Numbered from the stretch's first letter, positions 44,677 through 53,888 are shown. The stretch is DNA of 64,000 nucleotides from JAFEDN01 sp963697455 (GCA_963697455.1 CAVOOI010000014.1:124001-188000), one strand, 5' to 3'. Numbers and translations: made by a program. Notes: generated by a model not told the origin, from the letters alone.

Positions 44677-44686
44677 AAATACTTAC
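44677..44686 (+). repeat. Att-like core repeat, copy 3
   Basis: AAATACTTAC, identical to 41971-41980. In both places it lies just beyond the 3' end of an integrase gene. Confidence 0.4.
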
Positions 44687-44735
44687 GTGAGTTGTTCGGC
44701 ATCCCCGCAGAGAATTTGATTGATTCTTGACATGT

Positions 44736-45848
44736 TCATGCCGCTACTTTTATCGTGAGGAGATTAGCGGTTTCTGTTCGAATAGCATTGAACGTCGGTG
44801 TGCTGGCTTGGCGGCAGCACACTTTATTTGCCGCATCGATTAAATTTTTTACTTCAGCAGGGCTATAATGTGTGGTAATCCGCTGTGATTTATGACCTAA
44901 TAAATCCTGGCGATCCTCCAGGCTGACTTGGGCTGCGCGTAACCGGCGACCAAATGTATGTTTGAGATCATGGATACGTATGGATAGATGCAGTATTTTT
45001 CTGGCTTTTTTCCATGCTTTATTATTCATTTGATGAATCCTGGTTTGACCATCTGCGCGGGTAAACACATAAATGGGATGCTGATGACGTACTTCGGCGA
45101 TAACCTGCAAAGCAATTTTGTTAAGCGGCACTAATCGGTCTAATCCATTTTTTGAATAGGCTCCCGGAATAACAAAAATACTGGTATTCAGTTCGGGAAT
45201 TGGGTATTCCCATTCCCAACGCAATTGACAAACTTCCTGGTCGCGTAATCCAGTATTTACTTTAAATAAAACCATACGTTGCAAATAATCTGGTAATAAT
45301 GCAAATAATTGATCTTGTTCTTCCCAAGTAAGAGAATAGGGCTTTCGACCGTCCGTCAGTGGTAATAATTTTATTTTTGGTGCGCTGCTCAGCCAGGTTA
45401 AGCCGAATTCATCAAGCCATTCCTGATGAGCTAAATTTAAAATATGACGAATCAATTGCAGGGCGTGGTTAATGGTACGATTTTTCACACCTTGTCTCTG
45501 GCGAAAAGAAATGTAAGGTTGCAATGAAAATATATTAATTTTATCGAGTGTCAAATGATTTATGTAAGGCAGCAACCGGGAAATTTCACTAGCGTTCTCA
45601 GCAATCGTACGTTTGTGCTGATTTTCGATTAAATATCGAGTCGCTGCTTCCTGAAATGTGCGTTGTGGTCTGACGCCAAATACTTTCGCCGAGCGAATCT
45701 GTTCGAGCCGATAAATCAACACTTTTTCCGCTTCTTCTCTCTGGCTAACGCCAATGCTTTCATATAGGCGTGTTCCGTCGACCATTTTTTCAATGTGCCA
45801 GATGCCATTGCGCAGCCGGAGTCCGGATAAAGATCGTTTTTTTCCCAT
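44736..45848 (-). CDS. Tyrosine-type site-specific integrase 2
   Basis: 370 aa, very similar to integrase 1 across its whole length (for example the shared blocks NTGLRDQEVCQL and RIHDLKHTFGRRLRAAQ). Catalytic Arg, His-x-x-Arg, LGHKS and Tyr (THYSPAE) are intact. Its 5' end overlaps the excisionase-like gene by 133 bases. DNA divergence between the two integrases is large, so they represent two related elements, not a recent duplication. Confidence 0.95.
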   Translation of the reverse strand: MGKKRSLSGLRLRNGIWHIEKMVDGTRLYESIGVSQREEAEKVLIYRLEQIRSAKVFGVRPQRTFQEAATRYLIENQHKRTIAENASEISRLLPYINHLTLDKINIFSLQPYISFRQRQGVKNRTINHALQLIRHILNLAHQEWLDEFGLTWLSSAPKIKLLPLTDGRKPYSLTWEEQDQLFALLPDYLQRMVLFKVNTGLRDQEVCQLRWEWEYPIPELNTSIFVIPGAYSKNGLDRLVPLNKIALQVIAEVRHQHPIYVFTRADGQTRIHQMNNKAWKKARKILHLSIRIHDLKHTFGRRLRAAQVSLEDRQDLLGHKSQRITTHYSPAEVKNLIDAANKVCCRQASTPTFNAIRTETANLLTIKVAA

Positions 45849-46099
45849 ATCTTCCTCGCTTCAGGTGGAATGCCTTGTGTGTTTTTTAAATTTTCCGCCC
45901 AGGCATCCAGTTCATTACGAAAAAAACCGATACCGGTTTTACCAATCGGTATAGTTGTTAATAGTGGCCTGACTTCGCGATTGAATCGTTTGCGATTCAT
46001 GCCGCAATAATGAGGTGCATTTTTTATTCTAATGATTGCAGGCAAAATATTTTGCACTATACTTTCCTTTACTGGCTGATTTTCAGCATTAAAATGCAA
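45716..46099 (-). CDS. AlpA/excisionase-like DNA-binding protein
   Basis: 127 aa. IKNAPHYCGMNRKRFNREVRP is a MerR/AlpA-type helix-turn-helix and TTIPIGKTGIGFFRNELDAW its wing. The C-terminal ASGTLKKWSTEHAYMKALA segment overlaps the start of integrase 2 in another frame. This long overlap is characteristic of related integrase cassettes, so I accept the full frame. Probably controls directionality of the element. Start could be the ATG at 46099 or one slightly downstream. Confidence 0.7.
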   Translation of the reverse strand: MHFNAENQPVKESIVQNILPAIIRIKNAPHYCGMNRKRFNREVRPLLTTIPIGKTGIGFFRNELDAWAENLKNTQGIPPEARKIWEKNDLYPDSGCAMASGTLKKWSTEHAYMKALALAREKKRKKC

Positions 46100-46320
46100 A
46101 AACGATTTTATCCGTGGATTTTATCCACTTTTTCCTAATCAGCCCGTTTAGCCACATGAATGTGGTTAAAAAATAAAATTCTATCTGTCCTCGTTGGGTT
46201 TCATCCCAGCGTTAAATTTTTTCATCTTGCACTTTTTAAAAGTCGGCGAGACGTATTTTCTTTTCCTGATTTTTTATCGTGATCTCCTTCAAAACATGTC
46301 TCATTGACTGTGGTTATCTT

Positions 46321-46360
46321 AACTAAAAAAGAAGTCGCCCGAACGACTTATTTTTTAGTT
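46321..46360. terminator. Bidirectional terminator-like hairpin
   Basis: AACTAAAAAA-G-AAGTCG pairs with CGACTT-A-TTTTTTAGTT around a CCCGAA loop. This gives a T-run on both strands. It ends 17 bases before the ATG at 46378, which is odd because any promoter for that gene would have to lie inside or upstream of it. The remaining 46100-46320 shows nothing I can identify. Confidence 0.65.
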
Positions 46361-46377
46361 AGCATGAAATCCATTGC

Positions 46378-47262
46378 ATGGAAAAAATGCTGATTATGAT
46401 GAAACGGAACGGGATGACACATCGCCATTGGTTACAGGTGGCTATTAACTACTGCGGAGGCAGAGGAAACCTGGCGCAACTCATTGGCGTTGATACTCCA
46501 CGGATTACCGATTGGCTCAATCACGGTAATACTATTTCCCTAGAAAATGCGATAAAAATTGAATATGCCACTCAGGGCGCTGTCAATCGTCTGCAATTAA
46601 CGCCTCATCTCGATAAGAAATTAAGAAATCAAATTAAAGCTGAATATGAAGCCGCACAAAACGCCAGACCTCCTTTGGGCTTTAAACAAAGAGTGGCCTT
46701 GGGTCTGGCGATTGAAATAGCGCTGGGAGTTCGTAAAGGAGTCAGAAGTGATCGTTTACTTAGGGAAAAATTTCCCAAAGTAGAGGATAACGGGAATGAT
46801 TTTTTTTCGTCTCAACAGTTACATAAAGGGAGAACGGAGGAAATAGCCAACCATTATGCCCGATTGGGTAATTATAAATCCTATCAAAAAGCTAAGAGAA
46901 TTGTTCAATGGGGTATTCCTGAACTCATTGACGCAATGGATCACGATTTCCCCATCGATCGAGCGGTCAAAATAGTTCAAAACCCACCTGAAAAACAGCG
47001 ATATTTATTGAGTTTACACGATAAACAGATGATCAGGGAATTACGCACGACATCGAATGAAAAATCCGGAAGTAAAAAAACGTTACCGAAAGAAAATAGG
47101 AAAGATCAGCCAGAAATAATATCCAAGAGAATTATAAATCCTACTGAGGAAAAGAATCTTCCAGAGATCAATATGACAGAAAAGTCAGAGAGCTATTTTT
47201 CAGGCTATGTCGCTGACCATGGCCTGGGCATTATTAAGTTTTGTCGGTTTATTGAAATTTGA
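46378..47262 (+). CDS. YdaS-like HTH protein (island/prophage regulator)
   Basis: 294 aa at most; ATG codons at 46378, 46396/46399 and 46414 compete and none has a strong SD. The N-terminal domain (YCGGRGNLAQLIGVDTPRI then TDWLNHGNTISLENAIKIE) is a Cro/CI-type helix-turn-helix of the YdaS antitoxin/repressor kind. A basic middle (RPPLGFKQRVALGLAIEIALG) and a Lys-rich tail follow, with no known domain. Probably the lysogeny-type or replication regulator of the element. Confidence 0.65.
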   Translation: MEKMLIMMKRNGMTHRHWLQVAINYCGGRGNLAQLIGVDTPRITDWLNHGNTISLENAIKIEYATQGAVNRLQLTPHLDKKLRNQIKAEYEAAQNARPPLGFKQRVALGLAIEIALGVRKGVRSDRLLREKFPKVEDNGNDFFSSQQLHKGRTEEIANHYARLGNYKSYQKAKRIVQWGIPELIDAMDHDFPIDRAVKIVQNPPEKQRYLLSLHDKQMIRELRTTSNEKSGSKKTLPKENRKDQPEIISKRIINPTEEKNLPEINMTEKSESYFSGYVADHGLGIIKFCRFIEI

Positions 47263-47282
47263 AATAAAAAGGAGGGATTGTC

Positions 47283-48412
47283 ATGAGCAAAATCAGAACC
47301 GTAAAACCCGAGTTATTTCGGCACGAGCAACTGTTTGAAGCTGAGCAAAGCAGTGGATTACCGTTGAGATTGATTTTTATCGGATTATTTACGGTGGTGG
47401 ATGCGGAAGGTCGCTTTCGGTGGCGACCCCGGCAATTGAAGCTGGATATTTTGCCTTATGACGAGATTAATTTCAGTGCGGTTCTTTCGGCGCTGTCAGA
47501 ATTTGGTTTTATTCAACGCTATGAATATGAAGGTGAATGTTACGGTTACATTCCGACCTGGCGTAAGCATCAAAGTATTAATCAGCGGGAACCAGAAAGT
47601 GTATTGCCCGATCCCCAGCGATGTATCGCTATGAGGCCGCCAGTATTACATCGACCGGTTTATGCTTCTCCTCTGCAACACCCAGATCGACAGGTGTCTG
47701 TACCGACAACACCTCGTTCGGCATCAAGCGCCTGTTCACAACTCCGCATATGCAAGCACAGCAACAGAAATGCCCACAAATTCAGCGCCAATTTCTTCGA
47801 GTGGTTCATTATCGAATCAACAGGCACTGCCAGAGCTTCAATCTACAGTTGCTAAACTCTGCACGGACTTGCCTATGCAGAACAGAGAGACGCATAAGTC
47901 GGATTCTGTTTTGCATATCGCAGACCCGGTTACGCCTATGCCTGCATCGTTGAAATGGAAATGGAAATGGAAGTGGAAATGGAAGTGGAACTGGAAGGGG
48001 AAATGGAATTGGAAAAGGAAATGGAAGGGAAATGGAAAAGTAAACACCCACACACTCGTGCAGCTCCTGAGCCCGTAATCGAAATTTTTGCACACTGGCA
48101 ACGCGTGATGGATCACCCCAAGGCCGTGCTGGACAAGCAGCGACGGCGCTTTATCCAGCTAGCGTTAGACAAGGGCTACAGCGCCAGAGATCTGTGCCAG
48201 GCGATCACCGGTTGCAGTTTGACGCCCCATAACCGAGGTCATAACGACCGCGGTGAGCGTTACGATGGGTTGCACTTGATTCTGCGTTCAGCTGACCAGA
48301 TCGACCGGTTTATCCGCAACGCGCAGCATCCGCCAAAGCGCAGAACAAGGCGGAACAACGGCTGAACGGCAATATCCAGGCCGCTCAGACTTGGCTACAG
48401 CAGGAGGCGTAA
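47283..48412 (+). pseudogene. Prophage-type replication protein gene broken by frameshifts
   Basis: The intact N-terminal domain (MSKIRTVKPELFRHEQLFEA, then PLRLIFIGLFTVVDAEGRFR; SD GGAGG at 47271-47275) belongs to a phage replication-initiation type. The frame stops at 47853-47855. Downstream, coding-like sequence lies in the +1 frame (about 47700-48029), returns to the original frame (VIEIFAHWQRVMDHPKAV, 48070-48340), then shifts again to end as KAEQRLNGNIQAAQTWLQQ at 48412. One shift lies in the hexamer repeat, where a G is missing at 48029/48030. The C-terminal part is a DnaT/replisome-organiser style domain. Confidence 0.7.
47952..48040 (+). repeat. Hexanucleotide tandem repeat (GAAATG-type)
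   Basis: About 13 consecutive six-base units, consensus GAAATG with single-base variants (GAAGTG, GAACTG, GAAGGG, GAATTG, GAAAAG), then a unit lacking its first G. It encodes a Lys-Trp repeat in one frame and Met-Glu in another, inside the linker of the broken replication gene. Confidence 0.9.
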
Positions 48413-48414
48413 CC

Positions 48415-49077
48415 GTGGAAGCAGCCGACAAAAGGCCATTTGCCAGACTTATCACCGGTCTGGCGCAAACGTTTCAGACGCCCATCAGTGCCAGCGATCT
48501 GGAAAATTACTGGCGCTGGCTCCGGCCTTATCCCCTGCCTGCGATTGAGCAAGCGGTGGTGAATTTTTGCCGTAGCCCGGATGCGCACCAGTTTTTTCCG
48601 AAGCCGGGAGAATTGGTGGCGGCGGTGGAGGGTGGTAGCACCGGCCAGGCGTTGCGGGCCTGGAGCAAGGTCATGCATGCCATTCGTCGAGCTGGTGCCT
48701 ACCGAACTGTCGTGTTTGACGATCCGTTGATTCACTCGGTGGTTTGGGACATGGGTGGTTGGCAGAGTTTATGCGCCATGCTGACTCGTGACGAGTCTTT
48801 TCGGGCGCGTGAGTTTGAAAAGCGGTATACCAGCTATTTGTCTCGCCCGCCCTCTGTTTATCCTCGGCAGTTGACCGGTATCTCTGACACCGCCAATGCT
48901 GCTAGGGGATACCAGCCCACTTCTGCGCCCATGTTGATTGGCGATGAGCAAAAAGCGTTACAGGTCTTGAAGACCGGGCGAGAAGCCAACCAGTTACTGT
49001 CATTTAAGCCCTTATCACTGGAGCAATATGCTCAATGTTTGTTAACGAATAAAACCCCAGAGGATTCTTCAGTATGA
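48415..49077 (+). CDS. Prophage-type protein (DUF6475-like)
   Basis: 220 aa from GTG 48415, chosen for its SD AGGAGG at 48402-48407. MEAADKRPFARLITGLAQTF at the start and DAHQFFPKPGELVAAVEG near residue 50 resemble phage/island proteins annotated DUF6475, typically adjacent to replication genes; function unknown. It begins three bases after the end of the replication gene and overlaps the next regulator by four bases (ATGA), so the three form one transcript. Confidence 0.65.
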   Translation: MEAADKRPFARLITGLAQTFQTPISASDLENYWRWLRPYPLPAIEQAVVNFCRSPDAHQFFPKPGELVAAVEGGSTGQALRAWSKVMHAIRRAGAYRTVVFDDPLIHSVVWDMGGWQSLCAMLTRDESFRAREFEKRYTSYLSRPPSVYPRQLTGISDTANAARGYQPTSAPMLIGDEQKALQVLKTGREANQLLSFKPLSLEQYAQCLLTNKTPEDSSV

Positions 49078-49670
49078 TTTCAGTTATTTTTATTGATCAG
49101 GATTTAATGTTTTGCCAATTGTTGCAGAAAATAGTGAGTCATCGAGAAATCATAGTCATTGGCGAGGCGACCACCGGCGCGAAAGGGATTGAACTGATTC
49201 GCAAACACAAACAAAAATCGCCGTTAGTCATTTTAATCAATACTCAACTATCTGATATGTCGGGAGAGGCTGTTTGTCGTTTTATTCACCGACATTGGCC
49301 GCATATGCTTTGCATTTATCAGTTGAATACTTTACATTGGCCGACCCTCAGCCGTTTGATTGATTCTCCCGCCAAAGGGTTTGTGACCAAAGAAGCCTGT
49401 TATTTAAACCTGGAAGCGATCAGGATGGTGGGAGCAGGCAAGACTTATCTGCAACCGGATCTGGCTTTAGGATTATTGGATTATCGTATTCAGCCTGAAA
49501 AACTACAATCATCCTTTGAAAAATTATCTGCCCGCGAATATGAAATTTTGAATTTATTGGCGAAAAATAAAACCTATGATGAAATCGTGAGTGTCATGCA
49601 TGTCAGTATCAAAACGATCTATAATCTCAAGATGTCGGCTTTTAAAAAATTATCGATTGTCCTCTCGTGA
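49074..49670 (+). CDS. NarL/LuxR-family response regulator with degenerate receiver
   Basis: 198 aa. Receiver domain (residues 1-115) followed by a LuxR-type helix-turn-helix (FEKLSAREYEILNLLAKNK, then TYDEIVSVMHVSIKTIYN). The usual phospho-acceptor Asp in the third strand is Asn (PLVILINTQLSDMSG), and the first-strand acidic pair is reduced (FIDQD), so it probably is not regulated by phosphorylation in the usual way. The switch Lys (FVTKEA) remains. It is translationally coupled to the prophage-type gene upstream. 49671-49895 holds no gene I can support. Confidence 0.88.
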   Translation: MISVIFIDQDLMFCQLLQKIVSHREIIVIGEATTGAKGIELIRKHKQKSPLVILINTQLSDMSGEAVCRFIHRHWPHMLCIYQLNTLHWPTLSRLIDSPAKGFVTKEACYLNLEAIRMVGAGKTYLQPDLALGLLDYRIQPEKLQSSFEKLSAREYEILNLLAKNKTYDEIVSVMHVSIKTIYNLKMSAFKKLSIVLS

Positions 49671-49895
49671 TCAGTTATGTGAATTTATGGGTCGATTATG
49701 TTGTCTGCAAAAATCAGATAGAAGATCACAATCAGTCTGCTCAGGCGATTGTTAAACATTCGTAATGAGCTATGGCCATTATAAGTCCATTTGTCAGGCT
49801 GCATAGATTTTCTTCCAGGCACAAATCTTGCTAACGCAGATTGCGTTGCCACAATAAATCATAAGCAAAAGCCAACATTATTTTTATTTTTAAAT

Positions 49896-52800
49896 CTAAG
49901 ACATCGATGCATAGTGAGGAGTATGATTACCGGGTTCATCATCTTTTTTTGCTGGCGCTTTACTAGAACCCTTATTTTCCTTACTCTCCGCAGCTTGGAA
50001 TAACCGATATAGCCCGCCTGATAGCTCTTTGGCTGTAGGGCGCTCGGATGGTTGCCAACAACGGCGTATCAACTTGGCAAATGCAGGTTCACAATCTTGG
50101 GGTATGGTTTTCTGTTCGAGTCCTCTCTCAATTTTTTCTTTCTTGAAATCTTCTGGTTTAACGCCTTGAAATGGTATGCGATATTCTGGTTTAGGTACTA
50201 GCTCCCATAAAATCATACCGAAAGCATAAATGTCTATAGAGTAATCTGCTTCTGGCGGCTGATCGTTGAATAACTCAGGCGCCATCCATCCAGGGGTACC
50301 TTTGGGACCCTTGGTTTCTCTCGCGCTGACTTCTTCCGATTTCACCTTCGCAAAACCAAAGTCGCCAATTTTAGCGAGGGAACTATTAAGATCACCTTCC
50401 TTATACACATATTTCAGCAGCACATTTACACTTTTTAAATCTCGATGCAGAATTTTGTTTTCATGTAATATCTGCAATCCATGGCTCACACCTAGAGCAA
50501 TGCTATAAATGACTACTAACGGCAGCTTCGGTTTTTCCCGAAGTAGACCATACAATGAGCCGCCTTTCATTAATTCCATAACCAAATAAAAATAATGATT
50601 TTTTATACAAACACCTCGTAATATCACCAAGTGATCGGATTTTGTCGAGTGCGAAACCATTGTTTCAGCTTCTCGCTTTAATGTTTTTTGATCAGGATTC
50701 AAATATTGAAGATTTAATTTCTTAATAGCCACCTGCTCACCGTTATAAGTACCTGGATGAACCGTGCCATAAGCCCCTTTACCTAACTGAACGTCATGAA
50801 AGATTTCCAGGTCAGCAGGATCAATTTCAAAGGATACCGGTACCACATATTCTTTTTTCTTCTCCATTTGATACGGAAAAGTCGGGGGCACGGGTGATTT
50901 TGCAATGACAGGACTTTTTTCATTACAAGGTAGGGGTAATAAATCCGTCTTCTCCTTAGGGACACTGATGAGCGATGAGTATGCAATAATATTATTGGAA
51001 TGAGATAACGCCTGTAATGCTACTTCTTTTTTCTTCTCATCCCTTGAGTACGAAGAAGGAAGCGGGGATAACTGTATAATGACTGGACTTTGCTTGTCCT
51101 CCTTTGCATCATTGTGTGATTCTAATAGATCTGCCTTTTTCTCAACAGGAATGGGTGACGAAGCTTTCTTTTCTACGGGCATTATGACTCTTGATGCTTG
51201 CCGACGCCACATCCGCAAGCTCATATATCTCAAGAAGACGGCTAAACCAAGACCTCCCATGACGCCAACGATCACCCTAGGAGTATATAAGAAGGCTATG
51301 ATAGCGGTTAGCCGTGTAGGTGAAGGCGTTGAAGAAGGTTTAGCGGTGGAGAACAGCTGAGCGTAAACCCCCCAATCATCACCATCTTGCCCACAGCCAT
51401 CCCAGGCAATCACAAAGCTGCCATCGCTAAACGTGCCTACACTAGGATTTCCCTGCCAACCTGTCGTATACCTGTTAACCGGAAACTCACGACCTAACAT
51501 GACACCACTGGGGCTATAACGCTGAGCGTAAACCCCCCAATCATCACCATCTTGCCCATAACTCTGCCAGGCAATCACAAAGCCACCGTCGCTAAACGTG
51601 CCTACACTGGGATTTCCTTGCCAACCTTTCTTATACGTATTAACCGGAAACTCACGGCCTAACACAGCACCACTGGGGCTATAATGCTGAGCGTACACCC
51701 CCCAATCATCACCATCTTGCTTATCGCTTTGCCAGGCAATCACAAAGCCACCATCGCTAAACGTACCAACACTCGGATTTTCTTGAGAAAATTTCGTATA
51801 GGTATTGACCAGAAACTCACGCTCACGGCCTGACACGGTGCCACTGGGGCTAAAGCACTGCGCGTATACACCATTACTATCACCATCTTGCTTATCGCTT
51901 TGCCAGGCAATCACAAAGCTACCATCGCTAAATGTACCGATACTCGGATTTTCTTGAGAAAATTCCGTATATGTATTGACATAAAACTCACGGCCTAACA
52001 TAGAGCCACTGGAGCTATAGCGTTGTGCGTATACACCATATCTATCATCATCTTGCCAGCTCTGCCAGGCAATCACAAAGCCGCCATCGCTAAACGTGCC
52101 TACACTAGGATTTTCTTGCCAATTTTCCGTATACGTATTGACCTGAAATTCACTGCCTAACATAACGCTACTGGGGCTATAGCGCTGAGCATATACACCA
52201 TTGTGATCACTATCTTGCTTATCGCTTTGCCAGACAATCACAAAGCCGCCATCGCTAAACGTGCCTACACTAGGATTTTCTTGCCAACTTTTCGTATACG
52301 TATTGACCTGAAATTCCCTAGAATCCCATTCTTCAATATCGACAGCTAATAATCGACGGGCATGGGAGGGAACCATAGCTGAAGAAATGGTCGATGATTT
52401 AGCAGGTGATAACGCCCCAATTTCAGCGGAAGAACCGGGCGTGGTTTCCAGGTCTTGAATATCAACGATCAGTTCAGGAATCGACAGAGTTTGTAGAGAG
52501 TTGTTTTCAGTTTTACTCTCTAATTCATTTTCCAGCGCTATCATTGTTAGCGCATTCCGATAACGTTTTAATGCTTCAATGCTCGCCTGTCGGTTTTGGG
52601 CAATCTCATTGTATCTCATGACAACACTGGCGTCATCAGAGTCAAAAAACTGCTGCAAGCCATTAAACGCCCAACCTCTTAACCGGCTGGTATAACTGGA
52701 CATGGGGGAAGCTTTTCGCGATTGAGATAAGTGCTGTTCCGCTTGGGTTTTTAGTTTAATGATCTTCTGGTAATCTACCTGTAATTTCTGAATGGTTTTG

Positions 52801-53042
52801 TCCAAAGCTGCCTGCAATCGCCGTTGCTGAGGTGCATCCGGTTCTTCCATAAAAGCGGCATGCGCTGTTTGTAATTCCTCGGCTATCATACGATCCGTTT
52901 GTTCGGCAGCATAGATCGCTGGGCGCAAATCTTCCCAACCCAAATCCGTTAACACTTGCTGCGCCACTGATAACAGACTGTTGTTTACCAGGCTTGTATT
53001 GAAAGCTGACGGTTTAGCCAGCATCAATGAATCGTTTCGCAT
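49896..53042 (-). CDS. Receptor-like Ser/Thr(Tyr) protein kinase with six-repeat propeller-like domain
   Basis: 1048 aa. Residues 1-240 are helical. Six tandem repeats of ~53 residues (244-561), core NPSVGTFSDGGFVIAWQS...GVYAQRYSPSG, resemble repeats of large RTX/cadherin-type surface proteins and could form a six-bladed propeller. A transmembrane segment (IIAFLYTPRVIVGVMGGLGL, ~572-606) and a charged linker lead to a complete eukaryotic-type kinase (744-1010): GKGAYGTV, VAIKK (Lys ~771), HRDLKSVNVLL (~865), GDFGFAK (~892), GWMAPELF. The HRDLKSxN loop is tyrosine-kinase-like (TKL). No N-terminal signal peptide is seen, so topology is uncertain. Monocistronic; the fis-like gene lies 199 bp upstream. 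Confidence 0.9.
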   Translation of the reverse strand: MRNDSLMLAKPSAFNTSLVNNSLLSVAQQVLTDLGWEDLRPAIYAAEQTDRMIAEELQTAHAAFMEEPDAPQQRRLQAALDKTIQKLQVDYQKIIKLKTQAEQHLSQSRKASPMSSYTSRLRGWAFNGLQQFFDSDDASVVMRYNEIAQNRQASIEALKRYRNALTMIALENELESKTENNSLQTLSIPELIVDIQDLETTPGSSAEIGALSPAKSSTISSAMVPSHARRLLAVDIEEWDSREFQVNTYTKSWQENPSVGTFSDGGFVIVWQSDKQDSDHNGVYAQRYSPSSVMLGSEFQVNTYTENWQENPSVGTFSDGGFVIAWQSWQDDDRYGVYAQRYSSSGSMLGREFYVNTYTEFSQENPSIGTFSDGSFVIAWQSDKQDGDSNGVYAQCFSPSGTVSGREREFLVNTYTKFSQENPSVGTFSDGGFVIAWQSDKQDGDDWGVYAQHYSPSGAVLGREFPVNTYKKGWQGNPSVGTFSDGGFVIAWQSYGQDGDDWGVYAQRYSPSGVMLGREFPVNRYTTGWQGNPSVGTFSDGSFVIAWDGCGQDGDDWGVYAQLFSTAKPSSTPSPTRLTAIIAFLYTPRVIVGVMGGLGLAVFLRYMSLRMWRRQASRVIMPVEKKASSPIPVEKKADLLESHNDAKEDKQSPVIIQLSPLPSSYSRDEKKKEVALQALSHSNNIIAYSSLISVPKEKTDLLPLPCNEKSPVIAKSPVPPTFPYQMEKKKEYVVPVSFEIDPADLEIFHDVQLGKGAYGTVHPGTYNGEQVAIKKLNLQYLNPDQKTLKREAETMVSHSTKSDHLVILRGVCIKNHYFYLVMELMKGGSLYGLLREKPKLPLVVIYSIALGVSHGLQILHENKILHRDLKSVNVLLKYVYKEGDLNSSLAKIGDFGFAKVKSEEVSARETKGPKGTPGWMAPELFNDQPPEADYSIDIYAFGMILWELVPKPEYRIPFQGVKPEDFKKEKIERGLEQKTIPQDCEPAFAKLIRRCWQPSERPTAKELSGGLYRLFQAAESKENKGSSKAPAKKDDEPGNHTPHYASMS
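51360..52320 (-). repeat. Six tandem ~159-bp coding repeats
   Basis: DNA-level tandem repeats within the kinase gene, encoding the ~53-aa units. Runs such as GCCAGGCAATCACAAAGC recur in nearly every unit, so copy number could change by recombination. Confidence 0.88.
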
Positions 53043-53241
53043 AGATCAACTCCTTTGAAGTAAAAATTAAAATTCAGCCATTGAATCTCGATGGTTATTT
53101 AAATGCTGGATACGCTTTTCGATAATCCGTTCTATTTTCTAAAAGAAAATTTCTGGCTGCGATAAATTTTTTATTTTCAGCGGAGGAAAACTTTCTTTTG
53201 GTTGTCCTGGATGCTGAAGATATTTTTAGGCTAATCCAAAA

Positions 53242-53577
53242 CTATTGCTTTTTTTTCTTTAGATTTAAAAATCCGTAAAGCTGCATTTTCTTGCGCAAAG
53301 TTCCACGGCTGATATTTAACAATTTGGCTGCCGCGCTTTGATTATCGCCCGAATATTTCAGCACCACTTCTAATAATGGCGACTCGATTTCTGCGAGGAA
53401 TAATTCATAAAGATTGGCTGGTTCTGCACCTTCCAACTTAACGAAATACTCTTGCAATGCTGCACGCATGCTATCGCGCAGGGTAGCAGATTTTGGTAAC
53501 GATGACGCTCCGGCATGAGTATCTGGCGCAATCGTGTTGATGTCGTGTTCGGTGGTTTGTTCTATGATTCGGTTCAT
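53242..53577 (-). CDS. Fis-family DNA-binding protein
   Basis: 111 aa. The C-terminal part (LLEVVLKYSGDNQSAAAKLL then NISRGTLRKKMQLYGF) is the Fis helix-turn-helix, which bends DNA at nucleoid and recombination sites. The N-terminal ~45 residues are divergent. Genomic fis normally follows dusB; this copy sits alone in accessory DNA, so it is probably a paralogue. Legionellales often carry several Fis proteins controlling virulence genes; a role for the neighbouring genes is inference. Confidence 0.88.
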   Translation of the reverse strand: MNRIIEQTTEHDINTIAPDTHAGASSLPKSATLRDSMRAALQEYFVKLEGAEPANLYELFLAEIESPLLEVVLKYSGDNQSAAAKLLNISRGTLRKKMQLYGFLNLKKKKQ

Positions 53578-53888
53578 TTATCACTCCTGATAGTTGGAAA
53601 TCCATGCCTTTTCGTTGGCTTATCTTTTTCTATGGGACTATAGTGCCGACCATCTTAATGATCTTGCGAAAAAAAGTCAAAAAAAGCAGGCATTTTTAGG
53701 TGATAGAGTGATGGGTTATGTCCCAACCGGAAGGCGGTTTAATCTAGGTGACTTTAATTTATGCAATTAGAGGCGCGCGTGGTACGGTACTTGCTTTCCG
53801 TCTCAACCTGAGTAAATATATAAGCGTACCCGGCAGGTGATGACACACCCGCCGGAATACTAACCACCAAACAACAGGAATTGTTTAA
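53578..53888. other. 311-bp gap with hairpin and a TGTCCCAA site
   Basis: Contains a stem-loop at 53830-53855 (CCGGC and GGTG arms pairing with CACC and GCCGG) and ATGTCCCAA at 53718-53726, one base different from the TTGTCCCAA element near the NRPS promoter. No gene is supported. The following 53889-54195 has two short overlapping frames (a possible 67-aa start at 53889 with AGGAA upstream), neither convincing; it may be decayed coding sequence. Confidence 0.5.

Noticed and set aside
47809..48116. Minus-strand frames rich in Pro-Phe or Phe-His repeats
   Set aside because: Shadows of the hexanucleotide repeat on the opposite strand; no start signals or family.
51360..52320. Regular ~159-bp repeats considered as a CRISPR or satellite array
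   Set aside because: They are in-frame protein repeats of the kinase gene without spacers.
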